Positions 44,313 to 55,300 of a DNA stretch of 64,000 bases are shown here, piece after piece. Made by a program: the position numbers and the translations under genes. Numbering within the stretch: position 1 is the stretch's first letter; each line of letters begins with the position of its first letter. The DNA is taken from contig JANTUC010000022.1 of the NCBI GenBank assembly GCA_026873275.1, forward strand, positions 124,001-188,000, given 5' to 3'. Origin of the DNA: Pseudopithomyces maydicus (lineage: Eukaryota; Ascomycota; Dothideomycetes; Pleosporales; Didymosphaeriaceae). Under the pieces are notes generated by a model. That model ran no database searches and was not told where the DNA came from. It saw only the letters and a program-made list of their open reading frames with translations.

Positions 44313-45120
44313 GGTAATGGAAGACTGGGGCCGTTATGCAAGAAACGAGTAGTGGGGAAAATTGAATGGAGGAGGATCGGCGGAGATGCAGTGATGATAA
44401 GAGCTACATGGGGTTCATATACTTGGTGCGTCTTTATCACTAGACTCGCATCGAGCACCTTTCCCCGCGTGCCATGGCATGGCAATCTAGGTCCTGGACC
44501 TGCAAAACATGGATAGGAGCACCGTTTGTTTAAGCGAGCTCCAAGATTATCGCCTAGATTATGTTGTGGAGCGAAGAAACGACCCCATGGGGATGGGCTT
44601 CGATATGCCGACCCCAGAATTCGCGAAGATGCAGTGAGCGCCTACAGCCTGACAAGATGCGAGAAATCTATGCGGGACATCAGAGTCTTGGAAGTGTTGC
44701 TTATTGGACGATGGGAATGAGCGAGTCTTCAAACAGTTAAGCGTATTGCCGACACTCCCCGCTCGGGGCCACTATTTACTTTCCGGTCGGCGTAATGACT
44801 CGTGCTTCTCTAAAGCAGCATGATCTCATGATCGGTAGCAATAGCAACAATGATTACCGTGGGCTTGGATTATGCCAATGAGTGAATTCAGCCACTACTG
44901 CTCGTCGCCAAACTCCCGATTCCATCGGGTGCATGTGCTTAAGGATCTTGGCATCCACCATGGTGGATCTATGTCTCACACAACTGCGTTTTCCCCTCAT
45001 TGCCGCCTTTCCCCGTCACGAACACATGCAGGGTGTGCCGTGCTACTCGTGACGGGGCACTGAAAATAAATATGAGATATCAAAGGTCCTGTCCATCAGC
45101 TCTGTATTCCACACATCAAG
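44313..45120. promoter_or_regulatory. Shared divergent promoter of sugar transporter and beta-glucosidase
   Basis: No gene is seen. It contains two CTGGGG words (44325-44330, and inverted at 44612-44617), which match the SYGGRG consensus of the carbon-catabolite repressor CreA/Cre1, a palindromic CCCCATGGGG near 44583, and a CCCCGCTCGGGG inverted repeat near 44757. CCGGTCGG-type CGG words suit a Zn2Cys6 regulator. These are short motifs and may occur by chance. Confidence 0.45.
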
Positions 45121-47661
45121 ATGGGTGACATTACCTCGAACGACGTTCCTACGGGCAATGAAGTGGACAAAATTTTGAGCCAGCTCACCCTCGAAGAGAA
45201 GGTTTCCCTTTGCGGTGCAGCCGATTGGTGGCGCACTCATGCGATCAAGCGAAACGACACCCTTATCCTTCCACACATCAAAACGACCGACGGACCCAAT
45301 GGCGCGCGCGGTGAGAGTTTTGTCTCAGGTGTAAAAGCCGCCTGCTTCCCTTCCGCTTCGAATCAAGCCGCATCATTCAACACCGATATCGCGTATCACG
45401 TTGGTAAAGGCGTTGCCCAAGAGGCGAAAACAAAGAGCTCTGACGTTCTACTCGCACCGACTGTTTGCCCTGTTCGCAGTCCACTCGGTGGTCGCAACCA
45501 CGAGACCTATGGCGAGGATCCTCTTGTCCTCGGCATGATGGGTGCTGCTTATGTCAATGGATGTCAGTCAACTGGCATTGCTGCAACACCCAAACATTAC
45601 GTCGCCAACGAAGTCGAAACCCGTCGACGGTTTGTTTCTGCCGAAGTTGAGGAGCGTGCTTTGCGCGAGATTTACCTGAAGCCTTTTCAGTTAATTCTCA
45701 AGCACTCCAAACCGTGGGCATGGATGACGAGCTACAACCGCGTGAACGGCACATATGTCTCGGACTCGCACCGGCTCATTCAAAAGATCTTGCGCGACGA
45801 ATGGGGTTTCCAGGGTCTGGTCATGTCAGACTGGGTTGGTACTTACTCAACGGTGGACGCTATGAACGCTGGCTTGGATCTTGAGATACCAGCACCTATC
45901 TACTTCCGTGGACCCAAACTTCTTAAAGCCATACAAGAGGGCAAGATTACTGTCGAAACGCTTGATAAGCGTGTCTACAAGATAATCGAACTTGTACTGA
46001 AGACGCAGCGCGTAAGCGACCCGAACGACAAAACCGAATACTATGAGGAGAACAAGGAGCGGGACGAATTTATTGCTCAAGCTGCAGCAGAAGGGATCGT
46101 CTTGCTCAAGAACAAAGACAACATTCTACCGCTCAAGAAAGATGCCAAGATTGCTGTAATCGGCCAACATGCTGAAAACCCTCCAATTATGGGTGGTGGA
46201 AGCGCTGTTGTACCCGTTGATCACGTAGTCACTCCAATAGAGGGGCTGAGGAATGCTGGTGTCGATTTCAAATTCGAGCCTGGTGTTCCTGTCTTTGGGG
46301 CCGTACCTCTTCCTCCTGCCAACGTTCTTTCTAAAACGGGCGCGGGTAAAGAATCATTGCCTGTTAGAATTGAGTGGTTCAACGGCTCCAAAATTGGAAG
46401 CAATCCTGTCAAAGATGAAGCTGTTGCTTCTTCTACGTACATGATCAAGGAAAAATGGCCAACCTGGCTGGACCAAGACTACTGTACACGCATGACTTTC
46501 GATATTACTCCGGAGACATCAGGACCCCATGTCTTTTCGGTAGTCAGTACTGGCACCTCCACGCTATACATCAACGGCGAGAAGATCTATCACCGCAAAC
46601 AAGAACCCGTTCTACAACGCGAGGCCTTTTATTTCTTCAGGACGAAGCTTGAGAAGCTAGTATCGCACGAGATGAAGGCAGGAAATACTTATCATGTCGC
46701 AATGGAATCATGGGCAACACCCCAGCACATCATCAAAGGTAGTGTTGGTGGTGAAGTCGTTCAGGGCCATGCCGTGGGATTTATGGAGTATGTCGATGTA
46801 CCAAAGCGCATCACCGACGCAGCCGCAACAGCAAAGGACTCTGATGTGGCCATTGTTTTCACGGGCACCACGCTGGAGTTTGAATCCGAAGGTTACGATC
46901 GCACCACCATGGACTTGCAACCAAAAGAATATGAGCTCGTCGACAAGGTATTGGCCGCCAATCCAAACACAATCGTTGTCAACACATCTGGTTCCGCCGT
47001 TACACTTACACAATTTGCCGATCGGGTAGCTGGTCTAGTACAGGTATTTTATCCAGGCCAAGAAAGTGGGACTTCAATAGCTCGCATCCTTACTGGTCTC
47101 ACGAATCCTTCTGGCTGTCTCCCAATATCGTGGCCGCGGAAGGTGGAAGACAATCCTGCGCATGGCAACTGGCCAGGTGAAAATGATGTGGTCCATTACA
47201 AAGAGGGTATTTACGTCGGGTACCGCCACTACGAGAAGCAGCAGATCAAGCCATTGTATCCTTTTGGCTACGGCCTGTCATATACTTCTTTCGAGTTGTC
47301 GAACTTGTCAGTGACAGGATCGGTGACCAAAGAAAACAGCCTCACTGTCACGGTCAATGTGAAGAATATCGGTGAGAGGAAAGGCAAAGTTGTTATTCAG
47401 TTCTATGTGCGAAGACTCGATGAGTCGAAATATGATCGCCCCATCAAGGAACTGAAAGCGTTTGAGAAACCGGAGCTCGAGGCTGGTTCAGCAACACAAG
47501 TCAAGGTGTCTTTGGACAAGTACGCAGTGAGTCTGTACGATAGCGAGTCATGGATTGCGGAGCAGGGGAGATATGAAGTTCTTGTTGGCCTTGCATCGGA
47601 TAACATACTAGCGAGCGCAGAGTTTCAGGTCACTGATGGATTTACCTGGGTGGGTCTGTAA
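45121..47661 (+). CDS. GH3 beta-glucosidase, intracellular type
   Basis: A single exon encodes 846 residues. The GH3 catalytic parts are clear: TTDGPNGARGE, SPLGGRNHETYGEDP, TPKHYVANE and the nucleophile motif GLVMSDW (Asp237). A PA14-type insertion follows the second sub-domain start (around 450-590, with TGTSTLYINGEKIY). The C-terminal fibronectin-III-like domain begins near YGLSYTSFELSNL. There is no signal peptide (MGDITSNDVPTGNEVDKIL), so the enzyme should stay in the cytosol. It hydrolyses terminal beta-glucosyl residues, such as cellobiose or other imported beta-glucosides. The neighbouring sugar transporter (divergent) and Zn2Cys6 regulator (convergent, 56 bp apart) fit that. Confidence 0.94.
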   Translation: MGDITSNDVPTGNEVDKILSQLTLEEKVSLCGAADWWRTHAIKRNDTLILPHIKTTDGPNGARGESFVSGVKAACFPSASNQAASFNTDIAYHVGKGVAQEAKTKSSDVLLAPTVCPVRSPLGGRNHETYGEDPLVLGMMGAAYVNGCQSTGIAATPKHYVANEVETRRRFVSAEVEERALREIYLKPFQLILKHSKPWAWMTSYNRVNGTYVSDSHRLIQKILRDEWGFQGLVMSDWVGTYSTVDAMNAGLDLEIPAPIYFRGPKLLKAIQEGKITVETLDKRVYKIIELVLKTQRVSDPNDKTEYYEENKERDEFIAQAAAEGIVLLKNKDNILPLKKDAKIAVIGQHAENPPIMGGGSAVVPVDHVVTPIEGLRNAGVDFKFEPGVPVFGAVPLPPANVLSKTGAGKESLPVRIEWFNGSKIGSNPVKDEAVASSTYMIKEKWPTWLDQDYCTRMTFDITPETSGPHVFSVVSTGTSTLYINGEKIYHRKQEPVLQREAFYFFRTKLEKLVSHEMKAGNTYHVAMESWATPQHIIKGSVGGEVVQGHAVGFMEYVDVPKRITDAAATAKDSDVAIVFTGTTLEFESEGYDRTTMDLQPKEYELVDKVLAANPNTIVVNTSGSAVTLTQFADRVAGLVQVFYPGQESGTSIARILTGLTNPSGCLPISWPRKVEDNPAHGNWPGENDVVHYKEGIYVGYRHYEKQQIKPLYPFGYGLSYTSFELSNLSVTGSVTKENSLTVTVNVKNIGERKGKVVIQFYVRRLDESKYDRPIKELKAFEKPELEAGSATQVKVSLDKYAVSLYDSESWIAEQGRYEVLVGLASDNILASAEFQVTDGFTWVGL

Positions 47662-47717
47662 CTTTCATGATTACCAAAACGATAGACACCACTATAGATA
47701 CCAAAGCAATACTCATT

Positions 47718-49667
47718 TTATAAACAATTCTGCACGTCTTGTGCCAAAGATCCAGTGCAATCCGAGCCCCCACCTCGAAAGTGATTATCTAGTGCTAGAA
47801 CCACATCAATGTACGATCTCATGAACGATGCTGCAGGCTCCCAATATCGATATGTCCGCACCACCGCCCGCACATCTTCATGCCAACCCAAAGGCATCTG
47901 TAAACCTGATTGAGAAGCAGAATACATCATTGCTACCATCTTCAACTCATGCCTCATTTGCAGTAATCGTCCATGATGAGCGTGCGTTGGATTACAACTT
48001 TGTAAGTATTGCTGTGCGTATCTCAGTCCTTTAGTCGCGAATTCGCGGGTGAGAGGTTCTGACGCAATGTCATGCACACAAGCGAAGAGGAAAGGGCGAT
48101 GGATCAGTTCTAAAGTCCTAAAGAAAGGTTGGCGGTTATAAAGAGTCCACTCTGTGTTGGCTGGAACGGGCGGGTCGGGAAATTGTATGCTAGGTGGCAA
48201 GTGTTCGCGCCATGCCAGAGCTTGACGTTCCAATTCTAATGCGACAGGCGCAAACTCGATCAACAGAACTTGTGTTGAGACAGGGTCACTGGGATTTATC
48301 TTTGCGAAGAAGCTTCCCACGTGTTCAGCGACTTTATCCATGATTCGACGCATGGCTATCTCGGACAGAAAAAAGTACCAGCTGTCCTGCTCTGCTTGTG
48401 CCCACGAATCGCTATGACCACCCCAGGTCATAAAGCGTTCCTTCGGTGGTAGCGGGAAACTGTTTATTTGACTGGGCCTCCCAATGGCCGGAATAGCAAT
48501 GGGTATTTCGGCAAAGAGCTCTCTTTCCGATTTGAAGCATGCCCAGTATAAGCTGGATCCCATACGCGAAGACTCATCGGGGTTATTTGGTCCTGTCGAC
48601 GCGAGCACCTGCATAACATACCCTGCACTGTGAAACATAGTCCGTCCTGCCATAGGGTTCACTCTGTACATATGGTATATGCCAGCCAGACAAAGACACT
48701 GAACAGCCAGCGACGTGTGTTGAGTCATTGCCATTCCAAGGCGCTGCTCCGCTGCCATGAAGTAGCTCTGCCCCATGGTAAGATCTTCTCCTCCTGTAGG
48801 CCACAACCGAGATTGTCCGTGATCCGGGCCTAGAGGGCCACTGGGACATAGATCGGGTGCTACAGAGGCTAGTGCGCATATAAGGAGGATCAGGCACGAC
48901 TGGAGATCGTACGTAGGCCCATGTGTGAGATAGTTCGAGCAATACTGCTTGACAGTGTTCCTGTCTAGAATTGGATTTTTAACATGCACAAGAATGAAGA
49001 ATCGGTCAACCAATCTCTCCAAGTCCCTTGCCCCGATACTACTGTTTGGTGATGAGCTGGAGTCAATAGAGGAAACGCTAAACATATCCTCTAAATATGT
49101 GTAGTCTTGCTCTTTCTTAAAAGTAAGGAATGGATACCTGCGCAGGCCGGCCAAAGGTTGTTCAAATACAGGCCATTGTAAAACGGTGTCGAGTCGTACT
49201 TTAGAATCAGCACCTGTATGAAGCTCCCATAAATTCGCTGCTGGTGACGATAATGATTGCGGGGGATCGTCAAACACAGATTCATTGATTGAGTATGGAG
49301 TCTCTCCTTCTAGCCTGGGTTGGGCATTTATCGGTGACTTTGCTGACATTCGCGCGCAGTTGTGCTGTCGCATGAGTGTCTCCAACGTGGATAACCGATT
49401 CAGAATGGCGAGACTGGATGGGTCAAAAGATGATTCATCGCGGTTGCGATATTCACAACGGGCCCCGACGTGTTGGCAGAAAGAACATGATGGGCGGATA
49501 TTGTCACTGTTTGATCTAAGCAGGTGATATCTCGGTACTTCAATTGATTCTTGCAGTCAGACTGACCATTTTTTCTTCCGTTCGCGGCAGACTTCGCATG
49601 CAGTGACTGCTCTTCGTCTAGGATAGCCGGTACGTGGCAGATTACGCCTCGATCCATCGCCACTCAT
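47718..49667 (-). CDS. Zn2Cys6 transcription factor
   Basis: Two exons (49667-49567 and 49506-47718; 60-bp intron splitting a zinc cysteine codon) encode 629 residues. The binuclear cluster is CEVCRERKKKC then DNIRPSCSFC and QHVGARC, with Cys at 24, 27, 34, 41, 44 and 51 (C-x2-C-x6-C-x6-C-x2-C-x6-C). A short helical linker (LAILNRLSTLETLMRQH) likely dimerises. The fungal TF middle homology region follows (AADLWELHTG-like opening, SLYWACFKSERELFAEIP). The acceptor at 49507 (AAACAG) was chosen over an earlier TTAG because only it restores the third cysteine without a stop. It may control the adjacent transporter-glucosidase pair or the PKS cluster; position favours the former. Confidence 0.9.
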
Positions 49668-50661
49668 ATCTTAATCAGCTGGTCTGGGCGTGGAGCGCGC
49701 TTATGTCAAATGGAGCTGTTTTCTCGTCCACTTGCAGGCGCATAGCATATAGCCGAGGTGAAACGTGGCGGGAAAGAGTTGGCGTGGAGCCAAAAGTGCA
49801 TGAGTCATGAGAAGATGAAGTTCCTATGATTCTAGTCATGCAAACGCGGTTCACAATCCTACGAGAATATAACAAATATTTAATCTTTATAAACATTAGG
49901 TGATCAATGTGAGCTTAGGTATGCTTTTTTCAAACCCAGTCGAAGTTTAGCATCTATCATCGTCGTTCAACAAAAACGAGTCTTCATCTTCAGCCTTGAC
50001 TTAGCTGTGACACCATTCAATTCGACCGATGAATTAATTTGCATACTGTTGATTTAATGTATGATTGAACGATTACGATTGCTAAATAAGTGCTGTGTGC
50101 ATGTTCAAAATACTCATAAAACTAAGTGTTGACAGTTTCTACTGGCCTGATTGAATAGGCACGATTTGAATAGTACCAGATCCGAGATTCTCTTTTGCAT
50201 TAATACAGCATTGAAACTATTAGTTCCTTATATCAATGTGTCCTTGGGGCCATCTTCGTTTGTACCGTGAACGAAAAAACCACTTCACTATTTCAAAGCT
50301 ACGTATTGGCACTACAGAAAGACAAGTGTTTTACAAATGTACAAATTCATGTATGAATGATCTTGTGAGATCTCATGGCACAGACTTTCGCATGAACAAA
50401 GCTATTCACGGGTGGAATGCTCATTTTCAGAATTCATTTTTTTAAAGAAAAAACGTGAATTTAACAAATGATCTGACTTCGTGAATGAAGTATATAGACC
50501 CAAAAGCAGTGAATAAAAGGCTGTATATGTATGCATGTACGTGTGCTATGCAGTATACCAATTAGAAAGCTCCAACAGCCTCGAAATCAATAACAAAGCT
50601 CCTAGCAAACCGGCTATCAACACAACAGTATCTCTAGTGGCGATCACACCTGAAGCACAAA
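49668..50661. other. Intergenic region, nothing recognised
   Basis: Promoter of the Zn2Cys6 gene at the left, then AT-rich sequence without a supported gene. Confidence 0.5.
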
Positions 50662-50916
50662 ATGCCCCGGCGACCCCGTCCTTTTCCTTATAATAATCCG
50701 TATGGCTACAGATATCAACCTAGTCGAAACGTCCTTGACTGGAATGATGGATATACTGGTGATTGGCGCGAAAGCTGGAAATCCAACCGCTGTGACGAAG
50801 AATATTCGCGCGCTTACATGAAGTCTTTACTTCCTGACATCGATATTAGGGTCCCGGGGGATTATTATCATGGTCCCACATGGTATCCCTGGAAACATAA
50901 AGGAGGAAGATGGTAA
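50662..50916 (+). CDS. Hypothetical small protein, 84 residues
   Basis: A single open frame with a good start context (CACAAAATGCC). It begins MPRRPRPFPYNNPYGYRYQPSR and ends PWKHKGGRW. It is rich in Tyr, Trp, Arg and Pro, with no signal peptide or membrane segment. Non-random composition suggests a real protein, but no family is recognised. It lies between the regulator and the PKS cluster. It could be spurious. Confidence 0.35.
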   Translation: MPRRPRPFPYNNPYGYRYQPSRNVLDWNDGYTGDWRESWKSNRCDEEYSRAYMKSLLPDIDIRVPGDYYHGPTWYPWKHKGGRW

Positions 50917-51099
50917 ATTCTTTCCAATATCTGTCTGATAGTTCGGAAATTATATTTACAATATCTTTATTGTTATCAAAGGACCTAGATTCGTATGAAC
51001 TAAGCTTCTGATCTTACTTAAACTCTACATTGATCATGAAATACATTGATCATTAAATTAGATGGATCTTGAGACTGGTAAACTACATAAATCAGACAA

Positions 51100-51876
51100 T
51101 CAAAACTTAACCCCGTACATCTTTTCCATTTCGGTACGACCCGACGCTATCTCACCCATGGGTAACCAGAGTGACTGCCATCCTTGGCCCTCACCTTGCA
51201 TTGCAATCGTGTCACCCGCTCTAGGAACTAAATGCCGAATCGACACAAGTACCTCTCCTTCCTCTTCCCGCCTCGATACTAACATGACGAAAGTTTCGTC
51301 GTTCTCATCCACAGCACTGTCATCCTCCAAAGACTTTCCCTCCATAAATTCATCCACGATCTCACAAAACGGCTGGATGACCATTATACACGCAAGGTAT
51401 CGATAGTTATCAGAGCTTTGCACCTCTTCGCCGGCGTTGAGCCAGTCGTTGAAATGGCTACATCAAGTTGTCAGATACGCAATGAAGAGTGGAGGGTAGA
51501 CACACTTGCGGATAAAATATTCGTGTCCATCGGCGACAGTCTGTTCGTTCAGAACATGCGCTCAAGCATGTAAGGGACTTCTTACTATGGTTTTCCAGTC
51601 TATTCGATCGTAAAACCAGGATTCGCCCTCGCTTTGTAGCGAGTGTCGGACTTGATATTTGAAGAAGGCCATGAAACGCTCCCATTGCAGATCGTCAATG
51701 GCGCTATCGCGAAAGATGATGAATCCTTCCCCTCGCTGGCTTGAGGGTTCTTTGTTTGTGATATCTGCCATCCCTAGATGTTCGATTGGGCCTGAACTTG
51801 ATTCAGAAAAAGGTTGTTTCAGAGCAGAGGGCTTAGGAAAAGCATGGACGTGAAAAGATATCTCTCCGGGAGGCAT
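51100..51876 (-). CDS. Uncharacterised conserved-looking protein, 227 residues
   Basis: Three exons (51876-51586, 51540-51506, 51457-51100; introns 45 and 48 bp, middle exon 35 bp). Joined, they read DWKTITVADGHEYFIRNHFNDWLNAGEE across both splices, a continuous aromatic-rich segment. Upstream is GFIIFRDSAIDDLQWERFMAFFKYQV; the C-terminal part contains LACIMVIQPFCEIVDEF and VLVSIRHLVPRAGDTI. There is no signal peptide or TM. The pattern resembles conserved fungal proteins of unknown role, but I cannot name the family. It lies 443 bp from the 3' end of the PKS and on the same strand, so it may belong to that cluster. Confidence 0.7.
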
Positions 51877-52318
51877 ACCCTACTTAAATACTACATTTGA
51901 AAAGCTGCTAAGAATTAGAGTTTTCTAAAAGCGGCTTGAGACGCTGTTGCTGCCTTGTGTAGGGTGTTTGGCCCCTGGCAGGATTGTCGCACGAGAGAAA
52001 ACGTTGGCGGTTAAAGATGCCCAAGACAAGGTAGTCGTGGACCCACTTGGTTTTTGCGAAACAATGTCTTTGCTAAAAAACTTTTGGACACGTCAAATGT
52101 CCAGGTGGTTCATTCGTGAGAGGGGTGATGAGTTGTCCATGTAAAAAATATTTGTAAATGATACACAGATCTGAGATAAACACTCTCCTAGTTAAAGGGG
52201 AAACAGTAAACAGAAGCGAGCTATTCATGATTTATAATCTCCGAGAACTGAATGAACGACAATGAATCTGTATACGTCTAAGGCAATCTACTACGGACGC
52301 GTTCGAACAATCTAATCT
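51877..52318. other. Spacer between the small gene and the PKS 3' end
   Basis: These 442 bp carry the promoter of the 51876 gene and the PKS 3' flank. No gene or repeat is seen. Confidence 0.5.
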
Positions 52319-55300
52319 CTACTCCTTGGTATACTTCGCCTTCAGACGCTGCGCAGCCGTAGCGCCAAGCTGTTCAATGCTTCCTCCACCAAGCAATTCC
52401 AAAACCGATATATCTGTACCAAGATTCGTCTTCCACCAGTTTCGGATCTCAATCGCAACCAGAGAATCCACACCCGCTGCCGCGATCGGGAGGGAAAGGT
52501 CGATTTCGTCGCTGCCTAAGAAGTTGGCGATGCAGTTGCCGATTTCGCTTGCAATGAAGTCGACTGAGGCCTTTTGATCGAGTTTACCAGGTTCCTTCGA
52601 CGCCGACTGAAGGAACTGCTTGAGCTGGCTAGTGGTGGAGGTAGACTCAGCACTGGCAATTCTTTGGATGTTTCGGTAGATGGCCATGCGGGGATCGCGC
52701 TTCCACATGATGCCGTTTTCCGGGTTCTCGATGGGGGTGGCCGATTCAGCGGAGTGGAAGATGTGATTCGGGGCAGCATAGCCAGAGAAAGGACCGCTCG
52801 GAGTATAGCTGGCGTGGGATCGGGCAATGGCTAGTTGGAGCGTATCCAGGAAATATGACTCGGTGAGCAAGCTGGCTAGGTTGTGGAGCAATGCCTCACG
52901 GGTCGACGTGTTACGTGCGACTAGACCAACGTCATCGATGGGGCCGATGCTCATGACTGAGGCCGCAAGGCCAAGGCTGTTGCGGTACTGCGAGAACGAA
53001 TCGAGGAAAGTATTGGCCGCAGCGTAGTTCGACTGGCCATAATATCCGTATGTTCCACCGACAGAGGAGAACAAGACCAAAAAGTCCATATCCTTAGGAA
53101 GCAAGTTGTGCAAATTCCAGGCACCAGTGACCTTTGGAGTAATGGGCTTGTTCCACGTTTCATGGTCCATGTCAAAGAAGCCTCTGTCAGCCAACACGAG
53201 CGGCATATGCAATGCACCGGCGATAGGCTTGGAGGTTTGTGAGATGGCGTGTTTCAGCTTGTCAGCGTCTGCAATGTCAACTGCAAAGTACAGAGCCTCG
53301 CAGTCCATGAGCGACAACTCCTTGAAAAAGTCTTGGTCTTCTTGTGATTTTCCTGCAGAACGTGACAAGAACATGAGGCTTCTAGCACCATGTTGTACCA
53401 TCCACTGGGCGATGGCCTTGCCCAATCCACCAAGACCACCAACCAGTACGTAGGTAGCGTCTCCACGGAACTCCGGCGTCGGAATAGTCGGCGCCAAAGG
53501 AAGTGTGTCTTCTTGGGGGAACTTGACGACTACGCTCCCGAGATGGGATTCCACATTCAGTACGTGCTTGAATGCAGCTTCAATGTCCACGGCATCGAAA
53601 ATTTTGATGGGTGCATTGAGCTTGATATCACCTTTTGTGTACAGTTCTAGGATGAACTCCAACAAGCGGGCGACCTTTGGCTTATTGGTGTTGAGGAAGT
53701 TCGTGACATCACCGCCAAGGAAGGTACGGCTATTGTCTCCTGTCAGGGAAAGCTGGCCTCTTCCGCTGCCTACAAAATTTGGAATTAGATTTGTTTTGAC
53801 AAGATTGGGGAGATAGTTACTCACCTCCAAGATCGACAAGGGCACCGTCAGCCGCGACCGTCTTCCAGGATGCCGCCTGCAAGTCACCAGTCAAGGAGTT
53901 GAGGACTAGGTCGACACCTGCTCCGTGGGTAGCAGCCAGAATGCCATCCGAAAAGCCGCTGTCGAGGGAGCTGAAAACATGATCTTTGGAAATACCAAGA
54001 TTATCGATGATGAATGTAGACTCTTCTTCTGTTGCGGCTGTAGTGTAAACTTCGGCTCCCAGCCACTTCGCTATGTTGATGGCGGCAATGCCAGTCCCTA
54101 TAGATGTTAGCGCTACAAATAAGTAAAAGGATGTACGAACTTACCACTAGAAGCATTATGGATTAGGACTGCCTGGCCCTTTTCTAACTTCCATTTTTCA
54201 ACAAGGAAGATGGCAGCGGTAACGTAGGCGAGAGGTAGAGCTGCCGCTTCTTCGTCGCTCAACTGATCCGGTATCTTTACAACAAGCTGACTGGGTCTTT
54301 TGATCACCGTGGCTAGTCCGGTCGACTCAGATCCAATGGCCAAGACACGATCCCCAATCGAAAGATTGTGGACATTTGCTCCAAGCTTGGTGATGTGACC
54401 GACGCCCTCAAGCCCAAAGACCCCATTGGCAGTGCCCAATGCCGCCTGGATGTCATGTTGGTTCAACCCTGCCGCTGTCACTTTGATATGGACCTCTTCA
54501 GACGAGGGTTCGTCGAGCACATGTGTAGTCCACTCAAGGCTTTGCAGGAGACCAGGTGTACGGATGGCCAAAGTTTTGGAGGTCGGGGTCTTCGCTGTAG
54601 CTGCAAGGCTCTTCTCGATCGGAATCCAGTGGAAGCGACCCACATGTAGAGCGCCATCTAGCCACGCCCACTCCATGTCAACATCGAGATCATCATCGCT
54701 GTCCTTCGCATTCCTGACCGCTTTGAAAACTTCTACAGCAGCCTCGGCAGCACCAGCTCCCTTGTCGCCGAGTTCAACGGTTGCAAAGGACGCCGCAAGC
54801 TCAGAACGTATCGTTCGCAGCAGCCCGACCATCTGTCCAGCGTAAGGGTCCGTTGACTTGACCTGAGCGGGAGGGGTGAGCCAGAGCATAGTTGATCCTT
54901 GGAATTCGTCAATCAGACTAGAAAGTTTTCCAAGATCGTCGCTGCTGATGTCTTGAAGCAAGGTCTGGGCTCCTAGGTCCACAAAGGAGATGATGTCTTG
55001 GTCTGCGGGCAGGTCCTGACCCCATTGTACCAAGTCGAAAGCAATATTTTGATTGCGCAGCACGTCCTCGACTTTACTGACAAAATCGGCCTTCTCGGTG
55101 CCGTAAAGCAGTGTAATCTTTTGCGGGGCTGGGTCCTTGAGGACTGGCTTCGCAACAATGTTGGCCACCCATGTATATGGCTTCTCGTAGTCGATGGTTA
55201 CGGAGTCGCATCCAGAGAAACCTGCGTCACGCAGGCGTTTGTCCCATTCGGCTGGCTCGATGAAAGGTGTGTCTCTACCATCGGACTGAAGCCACCAACC

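Noticed and set aside
49515..49520. TTAG acceptor at about 49517 for the Zn2Cys6 intron
   Set aside because: It would create a stop codon immediately and lose the third zinc cysteine; the AAACAG acceptor restores the motif.
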